From an uncultured Zoogloea sp. (GTDB lineage Bacteria > Pseudomonadota > Gammaproteobacteria > Burkholderiales > Rhodocyclaceae), in NCBI GenBank assembly GCA_937967645.1, contig CALBTT010000202.1:1-59028 (forward strand): a stretch of DNA of 59,028 nt. The letters run 5' to 3'. The notes beneath the pieces were generated by a model, which was not told the origin of the DNA, made no database searches, and saw only the letters and a list, made by a program, of their open reading frames with translations. How positions within the stretch are numbered: the first letter of the stretch is position 1; every line of letters starts with the position of its first letter. This document shows, in pieces, positions 37,530-46,739 of the stretch. A program made the position numbers and the translations under genes.

Positions 37530-38966
37530 ATGAACTACCCGAATACCCAGTTGCTGATCGCCGGCCAATGGCAGGATGCCGCCGACGGCCGCACGCTTCC
37601 GGTCCACAACCCCGCCACCGGCGCCGAGATAGGCCGCGTGGCCCATGCCTCGATCGCCGACCTGGACCGGGCCCTGGAGGCTGCGCAGAAAGGCTTTGAA
37701 ACCTGGCGCGACATGCCAGCCCTGGAGCGCCAGAAGATCATGCGCCGGGCCGCCGGGCTGATGCGCGAGCGGGCGGAGACCATTGCTGCCGTGCTGACCC
37801 AGGAGCAGGGCAAGCCCCTCGCCGAGGCGCGCATCGAGACTCAGGCCGCCGCCGACATCATCGACTGGTTCGCCGACGAAGGCATGCGGGTGTATGGCCG
37901 CATCGTGCCGTCCCGCAGCCTGACCACCCGCCAGCTGGTGATCAAGGACCCGGTGGGCCCCGTGGCAGCCTTCACGCCCTGGAACTTCCCGATCAACCAG
38001 GTGGTGCGCAAGGCCGCGGCCGCGCTGGCCACCGGCTGCTCGATCCTGGTCAAGGCGGCCGAAGAGACCCCGGCCGCCCCGGCGGCGCTGATCCGTGCCT
38101 TCGTGGATGCGGGCGTGCCGGCGGGGGTGGTGGGCCTGGTGTATGGCAGCCCGGCCGAGATCTCGTCCTACCTGATCGCCCATCCGGTGATCCGCAAGGT
38201 GACCTTCACCGGCTCCACGCCGGTGGGCAAGCAGCTGGCCGCCCTGGCCGGCCAGCACATGAAGCGGGTGACCATGGAGCTGGGCGGACACGCGCCGGTG
38301 ATCGTTGCCGAGGACGCGGATGTGGAGCTGGCGGTGCGCGCCGCCGGGGCCGCCAAGTTCCGCAATGCCGGGCAGGTGTGCATCTCGCCGACCCGCTTTC
38401 TGGTGCATGAGAGCGTGCAGCAGGAGTTTGCCACCGCGCTGGCGCGTCACGCCGAATCCCTGAAGGTGGGGGATGGCCTGGCCGAGGGCACCCAGATGGG
38501 GCCGCTGGCCAACCCGCGCCGGGTCGTGGCGATGGACGCAATGATGGCGGATGCGGTGGAGCAGGGCGCCACCGTGCTGACGGGGGGACGCCGGCTGGGC
38601 GACGCCGGCAACTACTTTGCACCCACGGTGCTGACCGATGTGCCGCTGACGGCCCGTGTGTTCAATGACGAACCCTTCGGGCCGGTGGCGGCGATCCGCG
38701 CCTTCAAGACCCTCGAGGAGGCCATCGGCGAGGCCAACCGGCTGGCCTACGGCCTGGCCGGTTATGCCTTCACCCGGTCCTTGAAGAACGCCCACCTGCT
38801 GTCCCAGCGGGTCGAGGTGGGCATGCTGTGGGTCAACCAGCCGGCGCTGCCGACGGCTGAGCTGCCCTTCGGCGGGATCAAGGACTCTGGCTATGGCACC
38901 GAGGGCGGCCCCGAAGCGCTCGAGGCCTACCTCAACACCCGGGCGGTGGCCATCGCCAACGTCTGA
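37530..38966 (+). CDS. NAD(P)-dependent succinate-semialdehyde dehydrogenase-like aldehyde dehydrogenase
   Basis: The 478-residue protein is an aldehyde dehydrogenase of the GabD/SSADH group. The cofactor-binding PWNFPINQVVRKAAAAL is near residue 150, the FTGSTPVGKQL loop near 228 and the general base glutamate in TMELGGHAP near 252. The catalytic cysteine is in GQVCISPTRF near 286, and PFGGIKDSGYG ends the fold. The substrate is uncertain. Succinic semialdehyde is usual, and aldehyde supply by the divergent decarboxylase is plausible. The start is chosen at 37530 because GGAG lies five bases upstream, whereas the ATG at 37527 is too close to it. Confidence 0.88.
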   Translation: MNYPNTQLLIAGQWQDAADGRTLPVHNPATGAEIGRVAHASIADLDRALEAAQKGFETWRDMPALERQKIMRRAAGLMRERAETIAAVLTQEQGKPLAEARIETQAAADIIDWFADEGMRVYGRIVPSRSLTTRQLVIKDPVGPVAAFTPWNFPINQVVRKAAAALATGCSILVKAAEETPAAPAALIRAFVDAGVPAGVVGLVYGSPAEISSYLIAHPVIRKVTFTGSTPVGKQLAALAGQHMKRVTMELGGHAPVIVAEDADVELAVRAAGAAKFRNAGQVCISPTRFLVHESVQQEFATALARHAESLKVGDGLAEGTQMGPLANPRRVVAMDAMMADAVEQGATVLTGGRRLGDAGNYFAPTVLTDVPLTARVFNDEPFGPVAAIRAFKTLEEAIGEANRLAYGLAGYAFTRSLKNAHLLSQRVEVGMLWVNQPALPTAELPFGGIKDSGYGTEGGPEALEAYLNTRAVAIANV

Positions 38967-38971
38967 GTGTT

Positions 38972-39013
38972 CCGGATGAAGCGGCCACCATTCAGGCCGG
39001 CCGCTTCATCCGG
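38972..39013. terminator. Bidirectional hairpin between gabD-like gene and fdsD
   Basis: CCGGATGAAGCGGCC and GGCCGCTTCATCCGG form a perfect 15-bp stem. The right arm lies within the last codons of fdsD, so the hairpin is shared by the two convergent genes. Confidence 0.7.
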
Positions 39014-39213
39014 GCCGTGGCCGCCAGCACCAGCGGCGACAGCTGGCGCCCGGCGCTGCCGTCCAGGGCCTCGAACAAGGCCTTGCGCATGCGGGGCTCC
39101 CAGAAGCGGGTGAGGTGATCGGCCAGGTCCCGCACCGCTTGCTCCCGGTCCGGGTTGATGCCCAGGGCGTCGCCGATCTGGTTGGCCATGCGGACGATGT
39201 AGTCGTGGTTCAT
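38992..39213 (-). CDS. fdsD: Formate dehydrogenase delta subunit
   Basis: The 73-residue protein shows the FdsD pattern: MANQIGDALG near residue 9, then LADHLTRFWEPRMRKAL near 30–46. The family accompanies soluble NAD-linked molybdenum formate dehydrogenases and is required for active enzyme. It lies 7 bases after fdsA, last in the operon. An fdsC/fdhD sulfurtransferase gene is normally found between A and D in related operons, and it is absent in this window. Confidence 0.9.
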   Translation of the reverse strand: MNHDYIVRMANQIGDALGINPDREQAVRDLADHLTRFWEPRMRKALFEALDGSAGRQLSPLVLAATARMKRPA

Positions 39214-39220
39214 GCTGTCC

Positions 39221-42073
39221 TCAGCCGGCGGGGGTGGTGGCGGGTTTCAGGAAGGCCTGCTGTTCCTCCCGGCGCCGGGCGAAGCGTTGCTGCCACTCCG
39301 AGGGCTGGGCGCACAGGGTGACCTGCACCGCGGTGACCTTGTATTCGGGGCAATTGGTGGCCCAGTCCGAGTTGTCGGTGGTGATCACGTTGGCGCCGGA
39401 TTCCGGGAAGTGGAAGGTGGTGTACACCACCCCGGGCTGGACCCGCTCCGTCACCGTGGCGCGCAACACCGTCTCGCCGGCCCGGCTGGCTATGCCGACC
39501 CAGTCGCCCTCGCGGATGCCGCGGTCTTCGGCGTCCACCGGGTGGATCTCCAGGCGGTCCTCGTCGTGCCAGGCCACGTTGGCGGTGCGTCGGGTCTGGG
39601 CGCCCACGTTGTACTGGCTGAGAATGCGCCCGGTGGTCAGGATCAGCGGGAAGCGGCGGGTCACCTTTTCGGTGGTCGGCACATAGGGGGTCAGCATGAA
39701 GCGGCCCTTGCCGCGGATGAAGGCGCCCACGTGCATGGTCGGCGTCCCCTCGGGGGCGGCTTCGTTGCAGGGCCACTGGATGCTGCCCTTCTTCTCCAGC
39801 AGGTCATAACTCACCCCGTGGAAACTGGGCGTGAGGCGGGCGATCTCGTCCATGATCTCGGACGGGTGGGCGTAGTGCATCGGGTAGCCCAGGGCCTCGG
39901 CGAGGGCCAGGGTGGTCTCCCAGTCGGCCTTGCCGGCCAGCGGCGGCATCACCTTGCGGACCCGCGAGATACGGCGTTCGGCATTGGTGAAGGTACCGTC
40001 CTTCTCCAGGAAGCTGGAGCCGGGCAGGAAGACGTGGGCCCATTTGGCGGTCTCGTTGAGGAACAGATCCTGCACCACCACGCATTCCATCTGCGCCATG
40101 GCGGCTTCCACGTGCTGGGTGTTGGGGTCGGACTGGACGATGTCCTCGCCCTGGATGTAGATGCCCTTGAAGCTGCCGTCCAGCGCCGCCTCGAACATGT
40201 TGGGGATGCGCAGGCCGGGTTCCGGGTCGATGCGCACCTTCCAGGCGTCTTCGAAGAGGGCCCGGGTGGTGGCGTCGGACACGTGGCGGTAGCCGGGCAG
40301 CTCGTGGGGGAAGGAGCCCATGTCGCAGCTGCCTTGCACGTTGTTCTGGCCGCGCAGGGGATTCACGCCGACGCCGGGGCGCCCGACGTTGCCGGTGGCC
40401 ATGGCAAGGTTGGCGATGCCCATCACGGTGGTGGAGCCCTGGCTGTGCTCGGTGACACCCAGACCGTAGTAGATGGCGCCGTTGCCGGCCGTGGCATACA
40501 GGCGGGCGGCGGCGCGGATCTCGGCGGCCGGAACGCCGGTGATCGCCTCGGCGGCCTCCGGCGAGTTGTCGGGACGTGCCACGAACTCGCGCCAGGCCTC
40601 GAAGGCCGGGCCCTCGCAGCGTTCCGCCACATAGGGCTCATCCACCAGCCCTTCGGTGACGATCACATGGGCGAGGGCGTTGACCATCGCCACGTTGGTG
40701 CCCGGCAGCAGCTTGAGGTGATGGGCGGCCGCCACGTGGGGGGAGCGCACCAGGTCGATGGCGCGCGGGTCGACAACGATCAGCCGGGCGCCTTCGCGGA
40801 TGCGCCGCTTGAGCAGGGAACCGAACACCGGGTGGCCGTCGGTGGGGTTGGCGCCGATCACCATCACCACGTCGGCCTTCAGCACCGAGGCGAAGTCCTG
40901 GGTGCCGGCGGATTCACCGAGGGTCTGCTTGAGGCCGTAGCCGGTGGGCGAATGGCAGACACGGGCGCAGGTGTCCACGTTGTTGTTGCCGAAGGCGGTG
41001 CGGATCAGCTTCTGCACCAGGTAGGTCTCTTCATTGGTGCAGCGGCTGGAGGTGATGCCGCCCACCGCACTGCGGCCGTACTTGGCCTGGATGCGCCGGA
41101 ACTCGCCGGCGGCGTAGGCAAGGGCCTCCTCCCAGCTGACCTTCTGCCAGGGGGCGTCCACGCTGGGGCGGATCATCGGGGTGGTGATGCGGTCGGCGTG
41201 GGTGGCGTAGCCCCAGGCGAAGCGGCCCTTGACGCAGGCATGGCCGGCGTTGGCGCCGCCGTCCTTCGCCGGGACCATGCGCACCACCTGGTTGCCCTTG
41301 ACCTCGGCCTTGAACGAGCAGCCCACGCCGCAGTAGGCGCAGGTGGTGGTGACGCTGCGTTCGGCCTGGCCGAGCTGGATCACCGACTTCTCGGTCAGGG
41401 TCGCGGTAGGGCAGGCGTTTACACAGGCGCCACAGGACACGCACTCGGAGTCCATGAAGGGCTGGTCCTGGCCCGGCGAGACGCGGGAGGCGAAGCCGCG
41501 GCCCGAGATGGTCAGGGCGAAGGTGCCCTGGGTTTCCTCGCAGGCGCGCACACAGCGGTTGCAGACGATGCACTTGGCCGGGTCGTAGCTGAAGTAGGGA
41601 TTCGACTCGTCCTTCTGGCTGCACTCGAAGTGGTTCTCGCCCTTGAAGCCGTAGCGCACCTCGCGCAGGCCGACCACACCGGCCATGTCTTGCAGCTCGC
41701 AGTTGCCGTTGGTCGGGCAGGTGAGGCAGTCGAGTGGGTGGTCGGAGATGTACAGCTCCATCACGTTGCGGCGCAGCTCGGCGAGCTTCGGTGTCTGGGT
41801 GCGCACCACCATGCCGGCCTCGACGGGAGTGGTGCAGGAGGCGGGGTAGCCCTTACGACCCTCCACCTCGACCAGACACAGGCGGCAGGAGCCGAAGGGT
41901 TCCAGGCTGTCGGTGGCGCACAGTTTGGGAATGGAGCAGCCGCTCTGACCGGCGGCGCGCATGATGCTGGTGCCGGCCGGCACGCAGACGGGCTGGCCGT
42001 CGATGAGCAGGCTTACCGAGTGTTCGGAGTCGCGGGCGGGGGTGCCGTAGTCGGGGTCGCGGGGCAGGGACAT
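39221..42073 (-). CDS. fdsA: NAD-dependent formate dehydrogenase alpha subunit (FdsA)
   Basis: The 950-residue protein is the catalytic subunit. An N-terminal [2Fe-2S] ferredoxin domain opens with cysteines in SGCSIPKLC and SCRLCLVE (about 40–75). A His-Cys type cluster region (DHPLDCLTCPTNGNCELQD, about 105–125) and two four-cysteine ferredoxin sites follow (CIVCNRCVRAC and CVSCGACVNAC, near 155 and 205). The molybdopterin domain begins with CAYCGVGC near 235. The active-site cysteine expected in place of selenocysteine is in RVCHSPTGYG near residue 380. It oxidises formate and passes electrons to FdsB/FdsG. The start at 42073 has AAGGAA upstream and begins the conserved N-terminus. Confidence 0.95.
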   Translation of the reverse strand: MSLPRDPDYGTPARDSEHSVSLLIDGQPVCVPAGTSIMRAAGQSGCSIPKLCATDSLEPFGSCRLCLVEVEGRKGYPASCTTPVEAGMVVRTQTPKLAELRRNVMELYISDHPLDCLTCPTNGNCELQDMAGVVGLREVRYGFKGENHFECSQKDESNPYFSYDPAKCIVCNRCVRACEETQGTFALTISGRGFASRVSPGQDQPFMDSECVSCGACVNACPTATLTEKSVIQLGQAERSVTTTCAYCGVGCSFKAEVKGNQVVRMVPAKDGGANAGHACVKGRFAWGYATHADRITTPMIRPSVDAPWQKVSWEEALAYAAGEFRRIQAKYGRSAVGGITSSRCTNEETYLVQKLIRTAFGNNNVDTCARVCHSPTGYGLKQTLGESAGTQDFASVLKADVVMVIGANPTDGHPVFGSLLKRRIREGARLIVVDPRAIDLVRSPHVAAAHHLKLLPGTNVAMVNALAHVIVTEGLVDEPYVAERCEGPAFEAWREFVARPDNSPEAAEAITGVPAAEIRAAARLYATAGNGAIYYGLGVTEHSQGSTTVMGIANLAMATGNVGRPGVGVNPLRGQNNVQGSCDMGSFPHELPGYRHVSDATTRALFEDAWKVRIDPEPGLRIPNMFEAALDGSFKGIYIQGEDIVQSDPNTQHVEAAMAQMECVVVQDLFLNETAKWAHVFLPGSSFLEKDGTFTNAERRISRVRKVMPPLAGKADWETTLALAEALGYPMHYAHPSEIMDEIARLTPSFHGVSYDLLEKKGSIQWPCNEAAPEGTPTMHVGAFIRGKGRFMLTPYVPTTEKVTRRFPLILTTGRILSQYNVGAQTRRTANVAWHDEDRLEIHPVDAEDRGIREGDWVGIASRAGETVLRATVTERVQPGVVYTTFHFPESGANVITTDNSDWATNCPEYKVTAVQVTLCAQPSEWQQRFARRREEQQAFLKPATTPAG

Positions 42074-42083
42074 GGACGTTTCC

Positions 42084-43648
<1,565 letters not shown>

Positions 43649-43652
<4 letters not shown>

Positions 43653-44149
43653 GCCGTCTCCTTCTGGCGCAGGCCGGCGATGAGGGTGTCGAAGCGCGCG
43701 CAGCTGACGCGGCCGAGGATCTCGTTGCCGATCCGGATGGACGGCGAACAGGCACAGTTGCCCAGGCAATACACCGGTTCGAGGGTGACTGCACCGTCTG
43801 CCGTGGTCTCGTGCCAGTCCACGCCCAGGCTGCGCTTGGCGTGCAGTTCCAGCGCGACGCCGCCACGGGCCTGACAGGACTCTGCGCGGCAGACCTGCAC
43901 GACCACGCTGCCGGGTGGCACGCTACGGAAGTGGTGGTAGAAGCTGATCACCCCGTGGACCTCGGCGCGGCTCTGGTTGAGGGCCTCGGCGATCAGGGTC
44001 ACCGCCTCGGCGGGAACCCAGCCGAGCTGATCCTGGATGGCGTGGAGGATGGGCAGGAGCGCGCCGGGCAGGTTGCGGCGTTCTTCGATGGCGAGGCGTA
44101 CTGCGGACAACTCGCTGTCGGTCAGTGGGGGCTGGGGGGCCTTGGGCAT
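43649..44149 (-). CDS. fdsG: NAD-dependent formate dehydrogenase gamma subunit (FdsG)
   Basis: The 166-residue NuoE-like protein has a helical N-terminus (GALLPILHAIQDQLGWV) and a thioredoxin-like [2Fe-2S] domain with cysteines in QVCRAESC near residue 87 and YCLGNCACSPS near residue 130. This is the typical pattern of the fourth electron-transfer component. The start is chosen at 44149 because GAGGA lies six bases upstream and the family N-terminus begins there. It is the first gene of the operon fdsG-B-A-D. Confidence 0.94.
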
Positions 44150-44237
44150 GGTTTTCCTCGATCGGCGGCACGGGGCGTGGCGCGTGGGCGTGACCCGGAT
44201 CTTAGACCCCATGCCTAGAAGGGGAAATCTGGAAATT

Positions 44238-44266
44238 CCGAAGAGCCGTTCGGAGAGACCGAAGAG
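44238..44266. promoter_or_regulatory. Paired CCGAAGAG sites upstream of fds operon
   Basis: CCGAAGAG occurs at 44238–44245 and 44259–44266, with starts 21 bases apart (two helical turns). Between them TTCGG and CCGAA (44249–44263) form an inverted repeat that resembles a LysR-type T-N11-A box. It lies 90 bases before fdsG and directly after the LysR gene stop, so it is a probable binding site of that regulator. Confidence 0.55.
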
Positions 44267-44271
44267 TACTC

Positions 44272-45156
44272 TCAGGTGTCGCCCAGCAGGGCGGCTTCGG
44301 CCAGCAGGGCGCCGACCATCGAAGGCCGGGTCGGCCGATCCAGCACCAGCAGACCGGTCGCCCATTCCACCAGCGGCTCGCGCAGTTCGAGGATGCGCAC
44401 TCCCGGAGGCGTGCCGATCCGCTCGAGGATGGCGCGCGGCACGATGCTGGACCAGTGGCCTGCCGCCACATGGGCCAGGATGCTGATCACCGAGTCGGCC
44501 TCCAGGCTGGGGCGGGGGCGCTGGCCGATGCTGGCAAAGACGTTGTCGATGGTCTGCCGGTTGTGCATGTTGGCGGTGAGCAGGCACAGGGGAATGTGCG
44601 CCGCCTCCTGCCAGGTGACCCAGTCGCGCCCTTCGAGGGGGCCGTCGGTGGGCGTGATGAGCACGTGATTCTCCCGCCACAGGGGCAGGGCGGCGTGGTT
44701 GGGCGTGGCGGATTCCAGATAGGCGACGCCCCCGTCGAGCTCGAAGCTGTCCAGCCCGGCCAGGATCTGCTGGGTACTCAGGGACCGCACCTCGATGTCC
44801 ACGCGCGGATGCCGGCGGGCGAAAGCGGCGGTGAGGGTGGCCACCGCGGTGAGCCCGGTGGGGATCACCCCAAGGCGGAGGCGTCCGCTGAGGCTGTCCT
44901 GCAGTTGGGCCAGTTCCTGGCGCAAACCCTCGGCCTGGGCCGCGATCTGGCGGGCGCAGGCGAGGACCCGTTCACCCTCGGGGGTGAGCCCCGCAAACTG
45001 CTGACCACGCTCCACGATGGTGACGCCCAGCTCCGTCTCGATGTCGCGGATCGCCGCCGAAAGGGTGGACGCGGAGACATGGCAGGCTTCCGCCGCACGG
45101 CCGAAGTGCTTCTCCCGGGCCAGGGCGATCAGGTAGATGTACTTGCGGGCAATCAC
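44272..45156 (-). CDS. LysR-type regulator, likely of the fds operon (FdsR-like)
   Basis: The 294-residue protein has the LysR helix-turn-helix (YLIALAREKHFGRAAEACHVS, then STLSAAIRDIETELGVTI; about residues 8–48) and an effector-binding domain from about residue 90. It is encoded just upstream of fdsG in the same direction, separated by 122 bp that contain likely binding sites. Related fds operons are often controlled by a divergent LysR gene, so the same-strand position here is unusual but compatible. The gene follows the alpha/beta hydrolase gene after eight bases, making the two a transcription unit. Confidence 0.85.
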   Translation of the reverse strand: MIARKYIYLIALAREKHFGRAAEACHVSASTLSAAIRDIETELGVTIVERGQQFAGLTPEGERVLACARQIAAQAEGLRQELAQLQDSLSGRLRLGVIPTGLTAVATLTAAFARRHPRVDIEVRSLSTQQILAGLDSFELDGGVAYLESATPNHAALPLWRENHVLITPTDGPLEGRDWVTWQEAAHIPLCLLTANMHNRQTIDNVFASIGQRPRPSLEADSVISILAHVAAGHWSSIVPRAILERIGTPPGVRILELREPLVEWATGLLVLDRPTRPSMVGALLAEAALLGDT

Positions 45157-45164
45157 GATGCGCT

Positions 45165-46022
45165 TCAGTCGCGGGCGTCGAGGATGCGGGCGATGAAGCT
45201 GGCCGTGGCCTCGATCACCGCGGCCGGCTGGTCCTTGTGAGGGGAGTGGCGGCAGTCGGCGAGTTTCACCAGGTCAACGTCCGGCGCGGCGGCGGCGATG
45301 CGGTCCAGCTGTTCCATGGTGGCGTATTCGTCGTCCTCGCCCTGGATCGCCAGCACGGGGCCCTGGATGGTGGGCAGGTAGTTTTCGATGCTCCAGCTGC
45401 GGAAGGCCGGGCTCAGCCAGGTGCGGTTCCAGCCCCAGAACACCCCATCCACATCATTGTGATGGCGGCCCAGGCGTTCGCGAAGGCGGGTCTCCGGGTT
45501 TTCGAAGGCCTTGCCGGCCAGCTCGATGTTCTCCAGGGCCACGTCCTCCACGAAGACGTGCGGCGCCAGCACGATGGTCCCCGCCACGGCGCGCCCGGCA
45601 TTGCCAGCGTGGATCAGGCTGATCGAGCCACCGTCGCTGTGGCCGAACAGGAAGTGCTCGCCCACTTCCAGCGCATCGAGGAGGAGGGGGAGGTCACGCA
45701 GGGCCTCGTCGTGCATGTAGCGCACGTCACGCGGGACGTTCCGCAGTGCCGTGGAGCGGCCGTATCCGTAGCGCGAGTAGACAATGGCTTCACAGCCGGT
45801 GGCGTCAGCCACCTGTTGGGGAAAGTCACGCCACATCGAAATCGATCCCAGGCCCTCATGCAGGAAGACCATTGGCGGGGCGTCCTGACGCGGATGGGCC
45901 GAGACCAGACGGACGTATTCGAGGGTATTGCCGGAGATGTTGAGCTGCTTCAAACCAGGCCCCAGAAGTGATGAGCAGAAGGCCTGATTATTGCTCAGCG
46001 CGGGACGGACACGACTCAGCAT
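45165..46022 (-). CDS. Alpha/beta hydrolase
   Basis: The 285-residue protein has the hydrolase fold: PMVFLHEGLGSISMW near residue 50 (oxyanion region), LFGHSDGGSISLIHAG near residue 125 with the serine nucleophile (GHSDG), and a late acidic residue and histidine in EDDEYATMEQ and CRHSPHKDQP near 235–265. Substrate cannot be named. It probably acts on an ester or C–C bond. The first ATG at 46022 lacks a good ribosome site and gives 30 atypical residues, so a later start (for instance a TTG near 45,965) is possible. It precedes the LysR gene by eight bases. Confidence 0.85.
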   Translation of the reverse strand: MLSRVRPALSNNQAFCSSLLGPGLKQLNISGNTLEYVRLVSAHPRQDAPPMVFLHEGLGSISMWRDFPQQVADATGCEAIVYSRYGYGRSTALRNVPRDVRYMHDEALRDLPLLLDALEVGEHFLFGHSDGGSISLIHAGNAGRAVAGTIVLAPHVFVEDVALENIELAGKAFENPETRLRERLGRHHNDVDGVFWGWNRTWLSPAFRSWSIENYLPTIQGPVLAIQGEDDEYATMEQLDRIAAAAPDVDLVKLADCRHSPHKDQPAAVIEATASFIARILDARD

Positions 46023-46041
46023 AGAAAAAAACGATCGGGGG

Positions 46042-46070
46042 CTTCCAATTTCTTCGGCGCTATGTATAAT
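46042..46070 (+). promoter_or_regulatory. Promoter candidate of tRNA-Arg cluster
   Basis: TATAAT at 46065–46070 lies 15 bases before the first tRNA-Arg. The -35 (near 46042–46047, CTTCCA) is weak. The -10 is strong enough to be credible as a stable-RNA promoter. Confidence 0.55.
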
Positions 46071-46084
46071 CTCGACCTCTCAGC

Positions 46085-46161
46085 GCGCCCGTAGCTCAGT
46101 TGGATAGAGTACTTGGCTACGAACCAAGGGGTCGTGGGTTCGAATCCTGCCGGGCGCGCCA
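46085..46161 (+). tRNA. tRNA-Arg(ACG), copy 1
   Basis: The acceptor stem (GCGCCCG / CGGGCGC), T-loop GGTTCGAATCC and encoded CCA are present. The anticodon loop CTACGAA gives ACG, read as ICG for arginine. Copies 2 and 3 are identical over the mature sequence. Confidence 0.97.
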
Positions 46162-46257
46162 ACAATTCGGGAAGCATGCAATGCAGCAATGCAAAGTGGC
46201 TTCCAGGCTTGAACCAAGTGTTTGTTTGCATGGTTCAGGTCGTGTGTGTGGTTATGC

Positions 46258-46334
46258 GCGCCCGTAGCTCAGTTGGATAGAGTACTTGGCTACGAACCAA
46301 GGGGTCGTGGGTTCGAATCCTGCCGGGCGCGCCA
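46258..46334 (+). tRNA. tRNA-Arg(ACG), copy 2
   Basis: Identical to copy 1 in the mature sequence, anticodon ACG, CCA encoded. It is separated from copy 1 by 96 bases with no promoter-like signal, so a shared precursor is likely. Confidence 0.97.
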
Positions 46335-46408
46335 CGTTGTACCGTTGCATTTCTTCTCATGAAGAATGCAGCAATCAGGACGGTTCCAACCGTTTCTGAA
46401 CAAGTAAT

Positions 46409-46485
46409 GCGCCCGTAGCTCAGTTGGATAGAGTACTTGGCTACGAACCAAGGGGTCGTGGGTTCGAATCCTGCCGGGCGCGCCA
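46409..46485 (+). tRNA. tRNA-Arg(ACG), copy 3
   Basis: Identical to copies 1 and 2 in the mature sequence, anticodon ACG, CCA encoded. It lies 74 bases after copy 2 and immediately before the terminator hairpin. Confidence 0.97.
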
Positions 46486-46491
46486 AAATGC

Positions 46492-46523
46492 CGAAGGGGG
46501 CTGCAGAAATGCAGCCCCCTTCG
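46492..46523 (+). terminator. Hairpin after tRNA-Arg cluster
   Basis: CGAAGGGGGCTGCA and TGCAGCCCCCTTCG form a perfect 14-bp stem with a GAAA tetraloop. No T run follows, so it may be an RNA stability or processing element as well as a terminator. Confidence 0.65.
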
Positions 46524-46739
46524 TGCGTCTGGAGGCACAGCTTCCGAAGCTGCCGGCCGGATTGCGGCAGGCGTCCGGTAGGTCGCTGTCGCCTGGCCCC
46601 GTGGCAAGCAGGCTGTGTCTGAGGCCGTCAAGACACAAAAATAGACAAAATACAGAGTGGAAATACCCAGGCGTGCTGGGGGTGTTACAGCTCGTTACGC
46701 GAAGCCGTGCAGGCAGAATGATCAAGCACTGGAGGACGT

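Noticed and set aside
46085..46485. Three regularly spaced repeats considered as a CRISPR array
   Set aside because: The repeats are 77-base tRNA genes with anticodon and CCA. There are no spacers of uniform length and no cas genes.
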